A stretch of DNA of 64,000 nt from CAVRUD01 sp963849635 (GTDB lineage: Bacteria > Chloroflexota > Chloroflexia > Thermomicrobiales > UBA6265), in NCBI GenBank assembly GCA_963849635.1, contig CAWKIA010000019.1:271467-335466 (forward strand), given 5' to 3'. Position 1 is the stretch's first letter. The number at the start of each line of letters is the position of its first letter. The notes under the pieces were generated by a model. It saw only the letters and a program-made list of their open reading frames with translations. It had not been told where the DNA came from and made no database searches. Position numbers and translations under genes: made by a program. Of the stretch, positions 24,939 to 33,252 are shown one piece after another.

Positions 24939-25585
24939 GGCGCGATTCGGATCGAGTCGGCCCCTGCGTGTGCGGCCAGGAAACTCAGGGCGTCGCGCAG
25001 GTCGAATCGGGCCGGGAAGCGGTCTTCGCCCCAGTACGACTGGGCGGGACCAAGAATGGTGACCGGCAGGCCGATGAGCCGCATGAGGCGGATCATCGGA
25101 CGGGTTTCAAACCCACAATAGGTGTCGTAGCCGAGATAAAGAGTTTCGCGGGCGGCAGCCACGAGTAGGGCAATGAAGAGGTGGTGGCCGCGATCGCGCA
25201 CGGCCGGGTCGACGATGAGGCGATCGATTTGGACGGCGCGGCTGCGCGGCTCGACGATGAGATTGTATTCCGTCTCGACCGGGAGGGGTTTGCCGGGAGC
25301 GGGCGGGATGAGACGCCCGGTGGCGGCGAGGCGATCGTCCCGCCAACCGGCTAGATGGAGAGCGCGATCGTCGTACTCGTCGCGCTCCTGGTCGCCGCCG
25401 AGTTCGGCGGCGGTCTTCCAGCCGTACTTGAGGACAACGTTGGCGCGGAGGCGAAAGGTGGCTTCGCGCTCGGCGTCGGTCGCGGCGAGGCGAAACTGGA
25501 CCGGGGCGACCCGGGCCACGAGGCGATCGGCAAGCTCAAGGGCGGATGATCGCCAGTCGTCGTCTGGAGTGGGGATGACGGCCAT
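24935..25585 (-). CDS. N-acyltransferase of the FeeM/LuxI-like GNAT group
   Basis: 216 residues. The segment REATFRLRANVVLKYGWKTAAEL followed by ERDEYDDRALHLAGWRDDRLAATGRLIPP has the arrangement Arg...Tyr/Trp...Glu-x-Asp-x-x-Asp...Gly-x-x-Arg seen in LuxI-type synthases and N-acyl amino acid synthases (FeeM). QIDRLIVDPAVRDRGHHLFIALLVAAA is the acyl-donor-binding GNAT core. Such enzymes join an acyl chain from acyl-ACP or acyl-CoA to an amino acid or similar amine. It starts 2 nt after the Tat protein gene and overlaps the P450 start. The product is unknown; the context suggests an acylated, P450-oxidised small molecule. Confidence 0.7.
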   Translation of the reverse strand: MAVIPTPDDDWRSSALELADRLVARVAPVQFRLAATDAEREATFRLRANVVLKYGWKTAAELGGDQERDEYDDRALHLAGWRDDRLAATGRLIPPAPGKPLPVETEYNLIVEPRSRAVQIDRLIVDPAVRDRGHHLFIALLVAAARETLYLGYDTYCGFETRPMIRLMRLIGLPVTILGPAQSYWGEDRFPARFDLRDALSFLAAHAGADSIRIAP

Positions 25586-25587
25586 GG

Positions 25588-26340
25588 CTATTGGGACGCT
25601 GCCGAGAGAATGGCGCCAGCGGCGAGAATGAATGACCGTGGGATGGCAGGATCAAGGAGGGTTCCTTGGCCGGTGAAGGTCAATGATTGGGCATTCTGGG
25701 GGCCGCCGAGGACGAGCGACTCGCTGCCCAGGGTAAAGGGTTGGGCGTCGGTGATGGTAAAGGTGCCGGTGCCGCCGGCGATGCCGGCCTTGGGGGCCTG
25801 GACGTTGACGATGCTGCGGATGCGGACGGCGGCGGAGCCGATCTGTGTGCCGGCGAAGAAGGCCTCGGGCCGGTCGAAGCGGCCGCCGCCAGTTTCGTTG
25901 ACGTAAAGTCGGACCTGGCCAATGGCGGTGACGGCGAAAATGTTTTCGAGAATGGAGCGGGCGGCGAGGGTAGCAGGGCCAAACAAGGTCAGCTTGGCAT
26001 CGGCCTCGGTTCGGTTGGCGGGGTCGTCGTTGTTGAAGATGTCGGCGTCGTCGAGACCGGCAATATGGGTCACGTAGCCGTAGATATTGAAGTCGGCGCC
26101 GTTCTGGTCGATGCGGCAGATGAACTCGAGGCTGCTCTCGCCTGGAACGGCTAAGCCGATCTCTTCGGCGCCGGCAACTGGGGTCTGGGCGGCCGCAGCG
26201 TGACCGAAGCGAAGGGCGCCGATGGCAGTCCCAATGGCGCTGGCTCGTTGGAGGGCACCGCGGCGAGAAATCCTATGTGCGAGTGGACGAACGAGGCTGG
26301 AGCTGGAAAGGGTAGCGAGAAGTCTGGCTGGGGCCTGCAT
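25588..26340 (-). CDS. Tat-exported beta-rich protein of unknown function
   Basis: 250 residues from an ATG with AAGGAG 8 nt upstream. The N-terminus contains ISRRGALQRASAIGTAIGAL, a twin-arginine signal, then AAAAQTPVAGAEEIG, the secreted-protein linker style seen elsewhere here. The mature part is rich in predicted strands (SSLEFICRIDQNGADFNIYGYVTHIAG, GQVRLYVNETGGG, GGTGTFTITDAQPFTLGSESLVLGG), compatible with a small beta-barrel. I recognise no family. It is the first gene of an apparent operon with the acyltransferase (2-nt gap) and P450, so it may bind or process their product outside the cell. Confidence 0.7.
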   Translation of the reverse strand: MQAPARLLATLSSSSLVRPLAHRISRRGALQRASAIGTAIGALRFGHAAAAQTPVAGAEEIGLAVPGESSLEFICRIDQNGADFNIYGYVTHIAGLDDADIFNNDDPANRTEADAKLTLFGPATLAARSILENIFAVTAIGQVRLYVNETGGGRFDRPEAFFAGTQIGSAAVRIRSIVNVQAPKAGIAGGTGTFTITDAQPFTLGSESLVLGGPQNAQSLTFTGQGTLLDPAIPRSFILAAGAILSAASQ

Positions 26341-26699
26341 GGGGTGTCTCCTTCCGTTGGTGAGGGCGAGACAGCGAGACCGCAGAGCGATTGTCATGAC
26401 GAACTCATACTGGAAAGGTGCGCCATGCGCAAGCCGTGATGGCCGGGCTGGCGGGAAGGATCGGTTAGGGGTTTGGGATTCATCGTCCAGACCAGTCTGT
26501 CGGCGTCAACACCTTCGTGCTGGCAAGCGCGTGGGAATGGACGATTAGGGAGGAGATGGACGGTCTCTCGGATCGGATGGGGCGGGCGGAGTGCGGGTGG
26601 CTTCGGTATGATCACGGCGCATTGTCTGCGTGGCTGGTATGCGAGGCGCCGGGGATGGCCGGCGGCGACCACGGCGCAGAGGACCGGAGGAGATTGGTC
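26341..26699. other. Intergenic region between divergent genes
   Basis: About 360 bases between the Tat-protein gene (minus) and the mannonate dehydratase gene (plus). It must carry both promoters, but no convincing -35/-10 pair, repeat or terminator was seen. Open frames through it lack start/RBS support. Confidence 0.4.
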
Positions 26700-27746
26700 G
26701 TGGCAGAGCTCGGAATGCGGATCGCGGTCGGGCAGTTCAACGAGTTGACGGACGAGAAGCTGAAGTTCGCCGCCCAGCTTGGTGTCGGCGGTGTGCAGAT
26801 GAATACGCCCCGCCTGCCGGGCGAGGGCAAGTGGGCGGTCGAGGACCTCAAGGCGCTGGTGAGAAAGTGCGACGAGTACGGCCTGCGGATGGAAGCGATC
26901 GAGAACGTGCCGCTCCACTTCTACGATAAGGCGATGCTTGGCCTGCCCGGAGGCGATGAGCAGATCGCCAACTATCAGGAGACGATCCGGGCGGTGGGTG
27001 AGTCCGGAATCCCGATACTGGGCTATCACTTCATGCCCAATTCCGTCTGGCGGACGAGCCGGACAACCCCGGGCCGCGGCGGCGCCGAGGTGACTAGCTT
27101 CGACATGGCGATCGTTGGTGGCGACACCAATAGCCAGAAGGCGTTCGTGGCGAAGCTGGACGAGCGTCGCGATGCGATCTGGGTCATGAACGAAGACGTT
27201 AAAGATGAGATCGTCACGGCGGAGCGGATGTGGGCAAACTACGAGAAGTTCATGGGTGCGGTCCTGCCCGTGGCCGAGGAGGCGGGGATCAAGCTGGCCT
27301 TGCATCCGGATGATCCCCCGGTGGAGATGCTGGGCGGAATCGCCAGGATCTTCCGCAACGTCGAGGGGTTCAAGCGGGCCGAGGAGATCGCGGCCGGCAG
27401 CCCGGCATGGGGTCTCGACCTTTGCCTGGGGTGTTGCTCGGAGATGCCGGGCGGAGCGGTTAATGTCCGGGCGATGATCGAGCACTTCGGGCCGCGCGGC
27501 GAGATCCTCTATGTTCACTTCCGCGACGTGAAGGGAACTGTCCCATCGTTCGCCGAGTGCTTCATCGGCGAGGGGAACTACAACGCGGCGGAGACTCTGA
27601 AGCTGCTGCGTGATTCTGGATTTACCGGCTTCCTGCTGGATGACCATGTGCCGCATGTGGTCGATGACTCGAACTGGAATCACCGGGGGCGGGCGCACGC
27701 GATCGGGTACATGCAGGGGCTGATGGACGCGATGCCGGCGGCGTAA
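26700..27746 (+). CDS. uxuA: Mannonate dehydratase-like TIM-barrel enzyme
   Basis: 348 residues from a GTG with GGAGGAGAT upstream; ATG 26715 is an alternative. The motifs are MRIAVGQFNELTDEKLKFAAQLGVGGVQMNTP, LRMEAIENVPLH, GIPILGYHFMPNSVWRTSRT, KLALHPDDPPVEMLGGIARIF and ILYVHFRDVKGTVPSFAECFIGEGNYN. HPDDPP is a hallmark of D-mannonate dehydratase (UxuA), and the His, Cys and Asp ligands of its metal site are spread through these blocks. UxuA converts D-mannonate to 2-keto-3-deoxygluconate in hexuronate breakdown. Related sugar-acid dehydratases or epimerases are possible. No other uxu gene is adjacent. Confidence 0.8.
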   Translation: MAELGMRIAVGQFNELTDEKLKFAAQLGVGGVQMNTPRLPGEGKWAVEDLKALVRKCDEYGLRMEAIENVPLHFYDKAMLGLPGGDEQIANYQETIRAVGESGIPILGYHFMPNSVWRTSRTTPGRGGAEVTSFDMAIVGGDTNSQKAFVAKLDERRDAIWVMNEDVKDEIVTAERMWANYEKFMGAVLPVAEEAGIKLALHPDDPPVEMLGGIARIFRNVEGFKRAEEIAAGSPAWGLDLCLGCCSEMPGGAVNVRAMIEHFGPRGEILYVHFRDVKGTVPSFAECFIGEGNYNAAETLKLLRDSGFTGFLLDDHVPHVVDDSNWNHRGRAHAIGYMQGLMDAMPAA

Positions 27747-27751
27747 CGACA

Positions 27752-27825
27752 GGGAGACAAGGCTATCGCCTTGAGGGGGACAGCGCCGATGCGCTGAGGG
27801 GGACACGGCTGACGCCGTGAGGGGG
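27752..27825. repeat. Hairpin-repeat cluster 2 (three tandem units)
   Basis: Three head-to-tail units sharing GGGGG junctions: 27752-27779 with stem CAAGGC/GCCTTG, 27775-27802 with CAGCGC/GCGCTG and 27798-27825 with CACGGC/GCCGTG. Loops are TATC, CGAT and TGAC. Flanks are GGGGGACA-type and TGAGGGGG. The four inner base pairs differ between units yet all pair perfectly. Located just after the mannonate dehydratase stop. Confidence 0.8.
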
Positions 27826-27850
27826 AGAGGGGGAGGGACGGACGGGCGTG

Positions 27851-28603
27851 ATGACGCTGCACGGGTCGGGGATACCGCATGTCGACACGTTGGGGGTGTC
27901 GCCGTGGGTGCAGTGGGGTGTAGTCGGGGTCATTCTCCTGGTGGGCTGCTGGTTGATGCTTGATGTGCGTGGCCGATCTGGAGGTTCGCGCCGGCTGGTG
28001 GACGAGCAGCCGGAGCAGTTCGACGGTCCGCTGGTGGTGGGTAGGAGTCGTAGGCAGTCAACCGGGGTGGATGAGGCGCCGAGTGCTCCGGTTGGAGAGA
28101 GCCCCCTAACCTCCCCAGCCCCCCTTCCCCCCGTTGCGACAGGGGGAAGGGGGGAGACGTCGCGACAGCGCGTGGCGCTTCCTATCTGGCTCAATCCGAT
28201 TCGGGTGTTGACGGCGGTTTTGGGGATCGGGGCTGGGGTTCAGGCGGTGGATCGTGTCCGGGAGATCATGGAACTGGACGCGATGTTGGGAACTGAAGGG
28301 ACGTTCCAGGTGTCGCGGGTGGCGATCTGGCTGACGGTGCTGTTCTGCGTGGGCGGTGTGCTGGCGATGCCACTGCCGAAGCTGGCTGCGGTGGCATTTC
28401 TCGCGGCGGCGGCGCTGGCGGCATTCTTTGCGGTAGCGAGTTGGTGGGAGTCGAAGCTGGAGTGGTGGGGCGCCGAATATGCGCTTACAGCGTGGAACGA
28501 TCTGTGGGTGTGGGCAGGGGTTGGGTTGGGTCTTGCGGTGCTGGCCCTGGTGGGCGGGTGGTATCGGATAGGGCTGGGACGTGAACCGAGAGTGACGCAA
28601 TGA
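27851..28603 (+). CDS. Multi-pass membrane protein of unknown function with a repeat-derived segment
   Basis: 250 residues. A first helix (WVQWGVVGVILLVGCWLML) is followed by about 80 polar residues, then four helices (IRVLTAVLGIGAGVQAV, VAIWLTVLFCVGGVLAM, LAAVAFLAAAALAAFFAVA, LWVWAGVGLGLAVLALVGGW). Within the polar region, SPLTSPAPLPPVATGGRGETS is encoded by a family B dispersed repeat (28106-28162), inserted in frame. No family recognised. It stops 8 nt before the AraC regulator, suggesting one transcript. GTG 27848 is an alternative start. Confidence 0.6.
   Translation: MTLHGSGIPHVDTLGVSPWVQWGVVGVILLVGCWLMLDVRGRSGGSRRLVDEQPEQFDGPLVVGRSRRQSTGVDEAPSAPVGESPLTSPAPLPPVATGGRGETSRQRVALPIWLNPIRVLTAVLGIGAGVQAVDRVREIMELDAMLGTEGTFQVSRVAIWLTVLFCVGGVLAMPLPKLAAVAFLAAAALAAFFAVASWWESKLEWWGAEYALTAWNDLWVWAGVGLGLAVLALVGGWYRIGLGREPRVTQ
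28106..28162. repeat. Family B repeat inside a coding sequence
   Basis: CCCCCTTCCCCCCGTTGCGA then CAGGGGGAAGGGGGG is nearly the same sequence as the intergenic copy after the multicopper oxidase (14807-14870), lacking only a short centre. It keeps the reading frame of the membrane protein. Confidence 0.75.
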
Positions 28604-28610
28604 GGAGCAG

Positions 28611-29441
28611 ATGGTCGATCTGACGCCCAGTGAAGTGAGTCCCACCAGCTACATGGAGTTTTTGCCGGTGCGCCGTCTCCAAGAGCACGTCGTCTGCTAT
28701 TGGCGACGTAGCGCGGGGTTGCAAGAGTCGATGGCTCGGGTGTTGCCCGATGGATGCGTCGACGTCATCTGGGAAAACGAACGGTCGCCATACATCGCCG
28801 GGCCGGCGACGGAGGCTCTAATCAGCCGCTTGGAGGCTGGCGGGGAGATTGTCGGTGTGCGATTGCGGCCGGGGGCGGCACACCGGTTGCTCGGCGTGAG
28901 TGCCGGGGAACTGCGGGACCAGCGGGTGCCGCTACGGGACGTTTGGTCCCAAGAGCGGTCTCTCGCCTGGGAAGAGGTGGCGGAACGTGAGACTCTGGGA
29001 GAGCGGTTGAGGGCAATCGAAGCGGCCGTCGAGCGGCGGCTCGCGGTCACCGAGGACGATGACCCGAATGTCTCCCGGGCTATTGCGTGGCTGGCTGGGC
29101 GTCCGAGTGGCCGAGTCGAGGAACTCGCGGGGTTAATCGGGATCGGTGAGCGGCAAATCCGGCGCCGGTTTGAGCGGGCAGTCGGTTACGGACCAAAGCG
29201 GCTCCATCGGATCATGCGTCTCCAGTACTTGCTCTGGCTGGCCGAGCGCGGCGGGGAGTCGCCACGGGATCTGGCGGGGTTGGCGCTGACGGCCGGATAC
29301 GCCGACCAGGCTCATATGACGCGCGAGGTTGCCGCACTCTCGGGTGTGACGCCGGTCCAGCTCCTCGATAGAAACGGGACGAAGTGCATGGTGTCCGAAA
29401 TGTTCAATACGGACGGGAAGAGTGGTGCCAGGATAGAGTGA
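28611..29441 (+). CDS. AraC family transcriptional regulator
   Basis: 276 residues. The N-terminal sensing domain (MEFLPVRRLQEHVVCYWRR, RVLPDGCVDVIWE, GPATEALISRLEAGGEIVGVRLRPGAAHRLLGVSAGEL) matches the DUF6597 type found in many AraC-like proteins. The C-terminal double helix-turn-helix (VEELAGLIGIGERQIRRRFERAVGYGPKRLHRIMRLQ, then LAGLALTAGYADQAHMTREVAALSGVTPVQL) binds DNA. It probably controls neighbouring genes, perhaps the flavoenzyme and VOC protein downstream; the signal is unknown. Confidence 0.9.
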   Translation: MVDLTPSEVSPTSYMEFLPVRRLQEHVVCYWRRSAGLQESMARVLPDGCVDVIWENERSPYIAGPATEALISRLEAGGEIVGVRLRPGAAHRLLGVSAGELRDQRVPLRDVWSQERSLAWEEVAERETLGERLRAIEAAVERRLAVTEDDDPNVSRAIAWLAGRPSGRVEELAGLIGIGERQIRRRFERAVGYGPKRLHRIMRLQYLLWLAERGGESPRDLAGLALTAGYADQAHMTREVAALSGVTPVQLLDRNGTKCMVSEMFNTDGKSGARIE

Positions 29442-29487
29442 ACGGCGGATAGAGGCAGCGTGGTGCTGCCGACGGGGTAGGGCCGAA

Positions 29488-30903
29488 GTGGCCGCCAGTC
29501 CTGGATTCATCGCCGGTTTAGGATGGGGAGGCATGCGGGACAGTACGAGCCGTCCAAGACGCACTTGGAACGGGCCGATCTTTCGGCCTGGTGAAGCTGG
29601 ATACGACGACGAACATTCGAGCATCAACCACACGCTGCTGCACACCCCCGAGTTGATCGTCGGCGCGGTCGACGCGCACGATGTTGTCGAGGCAGTGCGG
29701 TACGCCGCCGATCGAGGATTGTCGGTCGGAGTTCAGAGCACCGGCCACGGCCTGGTAGTCGCCGCCGATGGCGTGCTCGTGACGACGCGGCGGATGAAGG
29801 GGATCGAGATCGACCCGGCGGCGCGGGTTGCCCGGCTCGAGGCGGGAGTCCAGTGGGGAGAGGTCCTACCTCTGGCGGCGGCACACGGATTGGCGCCACT
29901 CAATGGATCGAACCCACATGTCGGAGTGGTCGGCTACACGCTCGGTGGCGGGATTGGATTTCTCGGGCGCCAGTTTGGATACGCCGCCGATCATGTCCGC
30001 AGCATCGAGGTTGTGACCGCCGATGGACGGCTTCGTCACGTTGCTCCGGACGAGGATGCGGATCTCTTCTGGGCGTTGCGCGGTGGCAAGGGCAACTTCG
30101 GGATCGTGACGGCATTGGAACTGGATCTGTTTCCCGTCGAGGCGCTCTATGGCGGTGGCCTGTACTACGCTGGCGAGGCAACGGCGGACGTGTTGCACGT
30201 CTATCGCCAGTGGTCTGCAGAGATGCCGGAGGAGATGTCGTCCTCGATCTTGCTGATGCAGTATCCCGACGTGGACGAAGCGCCGGAGCTGCTACGCGGC
30301 CGGTACGTCGCCCACCTGCGAATCGGGTACTTCGGGCCTATCGAGGCAGGAGAGAGACTCGTTGCCCCGTTTAGGGGACTTGGCCCGTTGCTACTCGATA
30401 CGGTTGCGGAGATGCCCTACAGCGCCGTCAGTACCATCCACCATGAACCGAACGTGCCCTACGCAGTCTACGACCGGGCCATCTTTCTCAAACACCTCGA
30501 CCAGGGGGCCGTCGAGACGATCATTGCCCAGGCCGGACCAGACGCGAACGCGCCGTTCATCCTCGAACTCCGTCACCAATGCGGCGGATATCGGCGGCCG
30601 CCCGCTGTTCCCAACGCGGTCGGTGGTCGCGATGCCGAGTTCAGCATGTTTTCCGCCTCGATCATCGACCCCGACACGTTCGCCAGGGATAAGGAGGTGC
30701 ACGACCGGCTCCACGCGGCGATGCGGCCCTGGGCGACCGGCGGCGCTCCCTTGAACTTCCTTGGCGTGGGAGATGTGCCTCCGGACCGCGTGCGGGCCGC
30801 GTTCACGCCGGCCGACTACGACCGCCTCGCCCAAGTGAAGACGAGGTATGACCCGGACAACATCTTCCGAATCAACCACAACATACCGCCGCTTTTTAGC
30901 TGA
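29488..30903 (+). CDS. FAD-dependent oxidoreductase with BBE C-terminus
   Basis: About 471 residues from a GTG (ATG 29533 is the alternative). The FAD_binding_4 domain has TPELIVGAVDAHDVVEAVRYAADRGLSVGVQSTGHG, where the His is the usual covalent FAD attachment point, and GVVGYTLGGGIGFLGRQFGYAADHV. The C-terminus ends RVRAAFTPADYDRLAQVKTRYDPDNIFRINHNIPP, the berberine-bridge-like motif N-x-F-R-x-N. These cytosolic or secreted enzymes oxidise sugars, alkaloids or other alcohols with O2. No signal peptide is evident. A VOC-family gene follows 16 nt later. Confidence 0.88.
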   Translation: MAASPGFIAGLGWGGMRDSTSRPRRTWNGPIFRPGEAGYDDEHSSINHTLLHTPELIVGAVDAHDVVEAVRYAADRGLSVGVQSTGHGLVVAADGVLVTTRRMKGIEIDPAARVARLEAGVQWGEVLPLAAAHGLAPLNGSNPHVGVVGYTLGGGIGFLGRQFGYAADHVRSIEVVTADGRLRHVAPDEDADLFWALRGGKGNFGIVTALELDLFPVEALYGGGLYYAGEATADVLHVYRQWSAEMPEEMSSSILLMQYPDVDEAPELLRGRYVAHLRIGYFGPIEAGERLVAPFRGLGPLLLDTVAEMPYSAVSTIHHEPNVPYAVYDRAIFLKHLDQGAVETIIAQAGPDANAPFILELRHQCGGYRRPPAVPNAVGGRDAEFSMFSASIIDPDTFARDKEVHDRLHAAMRPWATGGAPLNFLGVGDVPPDRVRAAFTPADYDRLAQVKTRYDPDNIFRINHNIPPLFS

Positions 30904-30919
30904 TCGGAGATACACGCAC

Positions 30920-31313
30920 ATGAGCGCTCGACTGGACCTCTTCGGAATCATCGTCAAGGATATGGCCGCATCGCTGGCCTTCTACCGCCGGCTTGGCATG
31001 GAGCTGCCGCCTGAGGCCGACCAGGAACCCCACGTTGAGACGACGCTGCCGGGGGGCCTGCGCCTGGCATGGGACACGGAGGAGACAATCCATTCCTTCA
31101 ACCCAGACTGGCAATCCAGCCCAATAGGGGCCAGGATCGCCCTGTCCTTTCTGGTAGAGACCCCGGCTGAGGTCGATAGCACATACGGCGAGCTTGTCTC
31201 ATCTGGGGTACAACGGCGTAAAGGCGCCGTGGGACGCGGTCTGGGGCCAGCGGTACGCTATCGTCCATGACCCGGACGGCAACATCATCGACCTCTTTTG
31301 CCCGCTCGCGTGA
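30920..31313 (+). CDS. Glyoxalase/VOC family protein, frameshifted at a G run
   Basis: About 130 residues when repaired. MSARLDLFGIIVKDMAASLAFYRRLGMELP is the first beta-alpha-beta-beta unit. After a GGGG run at 31205-31208 (one G extra) the second unit continues YNGVKAPWDAVWGQRYAIVHDPDGNIIDLFCPLA, whose Glu-equivalent is replaced by Asp in NIIDLF. VOC proteins include glyoxalases, dioxygenases and drug-binding proteins; which is unclear. The homopolymer break suggests a sequencing error. Confidence 0.82.
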
Positions 31314-31331
31314 GTCGCCGGCGCCTGGTCT

Positions 31332-31832
31332 CTAGTCGACTGAGGTCTGAGGAATCGTTCTGCCGGCTGGGACGTGGCCGCGCCGGTACACCATGATGGT
31401 GCGCTCGAACTCGATGACGACGGTGTTGTCCTGATTGACGCCGACCGTGCGGACGCGGACGATCCCGGCGTTGGGGCGGGAGTTCGAGGGACGGGCATCG
31501 AGGACTTCCGAGCGGGCGTAGAGGGTGTCGCCCTCGAAGACGGGGGCGGGGAGCCGGACCTTGTCCCAGCCGAGGTTCGCAACGGCATTCTGGCTGACGT
31601 CGGGGACGGAGAGCCCAGTGACGAGGGCCAGTGTTAAGGTGCTGTTGACCAGGGGACGACCGAATTCGGTGGCGGCGGCGAAGGCGTGGTCGACATGGAT
31701 GGGATTGGTGTTCATCGTCAAGAGGGTGAACCAGATGTTGTCGGCCGAGGTGATCGTTCGCCCCAGGCGGTGCTCGTAGACAGCGCCGACGGTGAAGTCT
31801 TCGAGGCAGCGTCCCTGCCAGCCGGTGTCCAT
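31332..31832 (-). CDS. MaoC family dehydratase
   Basis: 166 residues with a single hot-dog fold. The catalytic block is NIWFTLLTMNTNPIHVDHAFAAATEFGRPLVNSTLTLALVTGLSV, with the hydratase-2 motif N-x-x-x-x-H-x-D. The C-terminal strands VRVRTVGVNQDNTVVIEFERTIMVYRR complete the fold. MaoC-like enzymes hydrate enoyl-CoA esters, e.g. mesaconyl-CoA or fatty-acyl intermediates. The next minus-strand gene is an acyl-CoA dehydrogenase 134 nt upstream, so the pair may act in sequence on a CoA ester. Confidence 0.9.
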   Translation of the reverse strand: MDTGWQGRCLEDFTVGAVYEHRLGRTITSADNIWFTLLTMNTNPIHVDHAFAAATEFGRPLVNSTLTLALVTGLSVPDVSQNAVANLGWDKVRLPAPVFEGDTLYARSEVLDARPSNSRPNAGIVRVRTVGVNQDNTVVIEFERTIMVYRRGHVPAGRTIPQTSVD

Positions 31833-31887
31833 TTTTGAGGTAGTCCTTTCTCAGTTTTTCGGTGTGGGTGGATGCGTCTCCCCGTTG

Positions 31888-31949
31888 CCCGGGGCTCACG
31901 GCCCAAGGTTGGCCCGGGCTGAACCGGACAGCCTCTCCGAGGCTAAAAC
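31888..31949. repeat. Dispersed two-hairpin repeat, family A copy 4
   Basis: GGGGCTCACGGCCC, then GGCCCGGGCTGAACC, and a second hairpin pairing AGCCT (31930-31934) with AGGCT (31940-31944) around CTCCG. Lies between the MaoC and acyl-CoA dehydrogenase genes. Confidence 0.65.
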
Positions 31950-31966
31950 GTGTCGGCGCGCATTGG

Positions 31967-33130
31967 CTAGTAGCTGCGCGGTAAGCCGAGGGCGTGGGTA
32001 GCGAGGTAGGCGAGGACGAGGTTGTTGCTGATCGGGGCGGTTTGGAAGAGGCGGGTTTCGCGGAATTTGCGCTCGATGTCGTAGGTGTCGACGAAGCCGT
32101 AGCCGCCGTGGGCATCGAGGCAGGCGTTGGCGGCGGCCCAGCTGGCTTCGGAGGCGAGGAACTTGGCCATGTTGGCCTCCGCGCCGCAGCGCTCGCCGCG
32201 GTCGAAGAGCCAGGCTGCCTTGAGTTGGACCAGTTCGGCGGCGGTGATGGCGGCGAAGGCGCGGGCGAGAGGGAACTGGACGCCCTGGTTGGAGCCGATC
32301 GGCCGGTCGAAGACGACGCGTTCCCGGGCATAGGCGGTGGCGCGGTCGACGAACCAGTAGCCGTCGCCGATTGCTTCCGCGGCGAGGAGGATGCGCTCGG
32401 CGTTCCAGCCGTCGATGACGTGGCGGAAGCCAAGGCCTTTCTGACCGACGAGAGCGTCGGCGGGGAGGCGAAGATCGCGGTAAGTGACCTCGAAGGTTTC
32501 GTAGTTGAGCATTGTCCGGACCGGGCGGGTCTCGATCGTGCCCTGCGACCGCGCCTCGCGCAGGTCGACCAGGAAGAGGCTGAGGCCGAGAGTGCGTTCG
32601 GCGGTCTCGCGGGGAGAGGTGCGGGCGAGGAGGAGGAGGAGGTCGGACTGCTCGATCCGGCTCGTCCAGTTCTTGTGGCCGTTGACGATCCAGCCGTCGC
32701 CGTCGCGCATCGCGGTCGTGGCGATAGCGGTGGTGTCGGAGCCAGCCTCGCGCTCGGTGACGGAGAAGGCCTGGAAGCGAAGTTCGCCTCGGGCGACCGG
32801 CGGGAGCCAGCGTTCCTTTTGGGCGTCGCTGCCGTGCCGAACGAGCGCACCCATGATGTACATCTGGGCGTGGCAGGCGGCGGCGCTGCCGCCGGAGCGA
32901 TTGACCTCGTGGAGGATCAGCGCGGCTTCAGTGACGCCGAGGCCGAGACCGCCGTACTCGGTGGGGATTAGAGCGGAGAGGAATCCGGCTTCGGTCAGGG
33001 CTCGTACGAGGTTCTCGGGATAGGCGCGATCGCGGTCGAGTTCGCGCCAGTAGGCGTCAGGGAACGTCGCGCAGAGAGCGCGTACATCAGACCGGAGACT
33101 TTCCTGGGAGGAGGTTAGCGAGAAATCCAT
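31967..33130 (-). CDS. Acyl-CoA dehydrogenase
   Basis: 387 residues from MDFSLTSSQESLRSDVRALCATF. Family blocks: LIPTEYGGLGLGVTEAALILHEVNRSGGSAAACHAQMYIMGAL, FQAFSVTEREAGSDTTAIATTAMRDGDGWIVNGHKNWTSR (FAD and substrate binding), GLGFRHVIDGWNAERILLAAEAIGDGYW, the quinone/ETF-side FDRPIGSNQGVQFPLA, and CLDAHGGYGFVDTYDIERKFRE. The catalytic base position is in AHGGYG, where some families have Glu. It dehydrogenates an acyl-CoA to enoyl-CoA, passing electrons to ETF. Paired with the MaoC gene downstream. An upstream in-frame extension to 33313 is unlikely to be translated. Confidence 0.92.
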   Translation of the reverse strand: MDFSLTSSQESLRSDVRALCATFPDAYWRELDRDRAYPENLVRALTEAGFLSALIPTEYGGLGLGVTEAALILHEVNRSGGSAAACHAQMYIMGALVRHGSDAQKERWLPPVARGELRFQAFSVTEREAGSDTTAIATTAMRDGDGWIVNGHKNWTSRIEQSDLLLLLARTSPRETAERTLGLSLFLVDLREARSQGTIETRPVRTMLNYETFEVTYRDLRLPADALVGQKGLGFRHVIDGWNAERILLAAEAIGDGYWFVDRATAYARERVVFDRPIGSNQGVQFPLARAFAAITAAELVQLKAAWLFDRGERCGAEANMAKFLASEASWAAANACLDAHGGYGFVDTYDIERKFRETRLFQTAPISNNLVLAYLATHALGLPRSY

Positions 33131-33252
33131 GGGCGATACATTACCGCGAATCATTGCCACGCGGAGGAACTGGCAGATGAGTTGTAGGTAGTGCTGGAAT
33201 GATCGGCTCGCGCAGTGCGACACTGGTGCATTGAGAAGGAGTAGGGCAAAGC

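Noticed and set aside
26394..27806. A 470-aa minus-strand ORF
   Set aside because: It is the antisense shadow of the mannonate dehydratase gene and extends through the hairpin repeats; its sequence has no family pattern.
32000..32971. Long Glu/Gly-rich plus-strand ORF
   Set aside because: Antisense to the acyl-CoA dehydrogenase gene, whose motifs are clear. The same reasoning removes similar acidic plus-strand ORFs at 19850, 21148, 34560, 41665, 42552, 59715 and 62093.
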